Assembly (NCBI GenBank): GCA_031177735.1
Contig: JAPSKJ010000115.1
Location: forward strand, 1-6,631
DNA from: Nocardioides sp.
Lineage (GTDB): Bacteria; Actinomycetota; Actinomycetes; Propionibacteriales; Nocardioidaceae
DNA length: 6,631 nt
Reading direction: 5' to 3'
Shown: in pieces, positions 5,193 to 6,631 of the stretch
Numbering within the stretch: position 1 is the stretch's first letter
Layout of the letters: each line of letters begins with the position of its first letter
The notes under the pieces: generated by a model
The model's database searches: none
What the model was told of the DNA's origin: nothing
Seen by the model: only the letters and a program-made list of their open reading frames with translations
Position numbers and translations under genes: made by a program

Positions 5193-6452
5193 ATGACCAA
5201 TTCCCGGTGGGCGGCGCGTGCCGTCGCGATCTCCCTCGCCACTTCTCTGCTCGCGGGCGCCCCGGCGATGGCCGGCCCGACCGCCGACCGCGACCCCGTG
5301 CGGCACGGCCACGCCGCCAAGAAGGCCGCCAAGAAGACCGTCCGGTTCGCGACCTTCAACGCCTCGCTCAATCGCGCCGCGGCCGGCCAGCTGGTGTCCG
5401 ACCTGTCGTCCCCGGGCAACACCCAGGCGGCGCAGATCGCGGAGACCATCCAGCGGCAGCGGCCCGACGTGTTGCTGATCAACGAGTTCGACTACGCCCC
5501 CGAGGCCGTCGACCTCTTCCGCGACAACTACCTCGCGGTGTCCCACCACGGCTCGACGCCGATCGACTATCCCTACGCCTACATCGCGCCCTCCAACACC
5601 GGCGTCCCGTCGGGCTTCGACCTGAACAACAACGGCACGGTCGGGGGCGGCGACGACGCACTCGGCTTCGGCCTCTTCGAGGGTCAGTACGGCATGGTCG
5701 TCCTCAGCCGCTACCCCATCCTCACCGAGCAGGTGCGCACCTTCCAGCACTTCCTGTGGAAGGACATGCCGGGCGCCATGCTGCCCGACGACCCGGCGAC
5801 GCCGGCGCCGGCCGACTGGTACTCCGCCGAGGAGCTCGCGGTGCTGCCGCTGTCCAGCAAGTCGCACTGGGACGTGCCGATCTCGGTCGGCGGGCGCACG
5901 GTCCACTTCCTCACCTCCCACCCGACGCCGCCGACCTTCGACGGCGCCGAGGACCGCAACGGCACCCGCAACCACGACGAGATCCGGTTCTGGGCCGACT
6001 ACATCTCCGATGCGGACTACATGTACGACGACGCGGGCGTCGCCGGTGGTCTCACCCCCGGTGCGCGCTTCGTCATCGCCGGCGACCAGAACGCCGACCC
6101 GCTCGACGGCGACTCCGTCGACGCGGCGGTCCTGCAGCTCCTCGACCACGACCTGGTCCGAGACCCGCTGCCCACCTCCGCGGGCGGGCCGGAGGCGGCC
6201 GCGTTGCAGGGCCAGGCCAACCTGTCCCACGTCGGTGATCCCGCCTACGACACCGCCGACTTCGCCGACGCTGCTCCAGGGAACCTCCGTGCCGACTACG
6301 TGCTTCCCTCGCTGGGGCTGCCGATCCGCGACGCGGGGGTCTTCTGGCCGGTCCGGGCCGACCCGCTGTTCCGGCTGACCGGGGAGTACCCGTCGATGCC
6401 GACCGACCACCGGATGGTCTGGGTCGACGTCAAGGTGCCGGGCGCCCGCTGA
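5193..6452 (+). CDS. Secreted endonuclease/exonuclease/phosphatase-family hydrolase
   Basis: A 419-residue exported protein of the DNase I-like EEP fold, a metal-dependent phosphodiesterase or phosphomonoesterase group. Residues 1-27 are a Sec-type signal peptide: N-S-R-W-A-A-R, a hydrophobic AVAISLATSLLAGA stretch, and cleavage after APAMA. Then a basic AAKKAAKK segment leads to the catalytic domain. Expected active-site residues are N56 (FATFNAS), E98 (LINEFD), H243 (FLTSHPTPP), D298 and N300 (AGDQNADP), and D405-H406 (PTDHRMVW); RADYVLPS (366-373) is another family motif. An EF-hand-like loop lies at D143-D154. There is no cysteine in this form. Substrate is unknown: extracellular DNA/RNA, phosphoesters or phospholipid head groups are all possible. 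The ATG at 5193 best fits the signal peptide; ATG 5181 and GTG 5139 (with AGGAGG upstream) are alternatives. Confidence 0.85.
   Translation: MTNSRWAARAVAISLATSLLAGAPAMAGPTADRDPVRHGHAAKKAAKKTVRFATFNASLNRAAAGQLVSDLSSPGNTQAAQIAETIQRQRPDVLLINEFDYAPEAVDLFRDNYLAVSHHGSTPIDYPYAYIAPSNTGVPSGFDLNNNGTVGGGDDALGFGLFEGQYGMVVLSRYPILTEQVRTFQHFLWKDMPGAMLPDDPATPAPADWYSAEELAVLPLSSKSHWDVPISVGGRTVHFLTSHPTPPTFDGAEDRNGTRNHDEIRFWADYISDADYMYDDAGVAGGLTPGARFVIAGDQNADPLDGDSVDAAVLQLLDHDLVRDPLPTSAGGPEAAALQGQANLSHVGDPAYDTADFADAAPGNLRADYVLPSLGLPIRDAGVFWPVRADPLFRLTGEYPSMPTDHRMVWVDVKVPGAR
5313..5336 (+). repeat. Tandem 12-bp repeat encoding AAKK twice
   Basis: GCCGCCAAGAAG occurs twice in perfect tandem and gives the basic AAKKAAKK sequence between the signal peptide and the catalytic domain of the secreted hydrolase. 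It looks like a small in-frame duplication in a linker. Confidence 0.7.
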
Positions 6453-6475
6453 GCGCACCACCCGCGGGCGGGCGC
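6442..6475. terminator. Inverted repeat spanning the EEP hydrolase stop codon; possible terminator
   Basis: GCGCCCGC (6442-6449) and GCGGGCGC (6468-6475) are perfect reverse complements, with an 18-base loop that contains the TGA stop. The convergent gene ends at 6486, so the repeat could serve both. The loop is long and there is no T tract. The layout repeats that at the glgB stop. Confidence 0.35.
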
Positions 6476-6485
6476 TGCCGGCGCG

Positions 6486-6631
6486 TCAGCCGTCGAGCAG
6501 CACGTCGGCCGCTGCGTAGGGGTCGGTCTCTCCCGCCGCCACCGACGCCGCGAGCCGATCCAGGCGCTCGCCACCGACGCTGCCCCACCGGCTGCGGAGC
6601 GTCTCCAGCGCGATCGCCTGGATCTCCTCTC
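6486..6631 (-). CDS. meaB: Probable MeaB (methylmalonyl-CoA mutase-associated GTPase), C-terminal fragment
   Basis: The last 48 codons of a gene whose start lies beyond the window; the TGA stop is at 6486-6488. The tail begins EEIQAIALETLRSRWG, continues with ERLDRLAASVAAGETDPYA and ends AAADVLLDG. An amphipathic helix followed by a helix of the form V-x-A/D-G-E-x-D-P-Y-A-A-A-D is the usual ending of actinobacterial MeaB/ArgK GTPases. MeaB loads and protects the adenosylcobalamin cofactor of methylmalonyl-CoA mutase. The P-loop and other GTPase motifs lie outside the window, so the call rests on this tail alone, with weak support from my recollection that ybbN and mutase genes lie near each other in actinobacteria. 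Confidence 0.5.
   Translation of the reverse strand, partial: EEIQAIALETLRSRWGSVGGERLDRLAASVAAGETDPYAAADVLLDG

Noticed and set aside
5154..6461. 435-codon open frame antisense to the secreted hydrolase
   Set aside because: The EEP motifs on the plus strand fix the coding frame. The antisense product is V/G/R-rich without recognisable motifs and would also cross the ybbN/EEP promoter area.
6461..6468. CCCGCGGG palindrome after the EEP stop
   Set aside because: It has no loop, is a trivial palindrome in such GC-rich DNA, and has no spaced partner. The 6442-6475 repeat is the better candidate structure.
1..6631. Search for mobile elements, CRISPR, toxin-antitoxin or phage-defence genes
   Set aside because: No transposase, integrase, array-like repeats, or nuclease/toxin pairs were found. 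The EEP protein has a signal peptide and an extracellular profile, so it is not a good defence nuclease candidate.

Overview
The window is very GC-rich, with strong GC bias at third codon positions. Gene content (glgB, a BCCT osmolyte carrier, ybbN, a probable meaB) and TAnnnT boxes seven bases before two start codons point to a chromosomal segment of a high-GC actinobacterium. A Nocardioides-like member of the Propionibacteriales is my best guess from protein style only. I see no rRNA, tRNA, CRISPR array, insertion sequence, phage gene or attachment site, and no dedicated defence or biosynthetic system.

Layout, left to right. (1) 1-419 (+) is the 3' end of glgB, the glycogen branching enzyme, closed by a 16-bp hairpin that spans its stop codon. 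(2) 444-2252 (-) is a BCCT-family sodium/solute symporter, probably for betaine or a similar compatible solute. (3) 2253-2400 is a 148-bp divergent control region. (4) 2401-3186 (+) is a Nudix hydrolase carrying an N-terminal segment that looks like the C-terminal half of a GNAT acetyltransferase. (5) 3178-4068 (-) is an EamA-type DMT exporter whose 3' end overlaps the Nudix gene by 9 bp. (6) 4150-5115 (-) is a YbbN/CnoX-like thioredoxin-fold plus TPR co-chaperone, upstream of eamA on the same strand and possibly co-transcribed with it. (7) 5193-6452 (+; an alternative start lies at 5139) is a secreted endonuclease/exonuclease/phosphatase-fold hydrolase. (8) 6486-6631 (-) is the 3' end of a gene that most resembles meaB, the methylmalonyl-CoA mutase chaperone GTPase.

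Genes alternate in orientation, so most are single transcription units; only ybbN-eamA could form an operon. All three convergent junctions (glgB/BCCT, nudix/eamA, EEP/meaB) carry an inverted repeat at or across a stop codon, which probably works as a compact terminator. The genes do not form one pathway: they cover carbon storage, osmolyte uptake, nucleotide clean-up, metabolite export, protein quality control, an extracellular hydrolase and cobalamin-enzyme maintenance. Nothing here is clearly a new system. The points most worth following are the half-GNAT/Nudix fusion, the cysteine-free YbbN, the EF-hand-like loop in the secreted hydrolase, a hydroxyl lost from the predicted Na2 site of the BCCT carrier, and the probable leaderless promoters.
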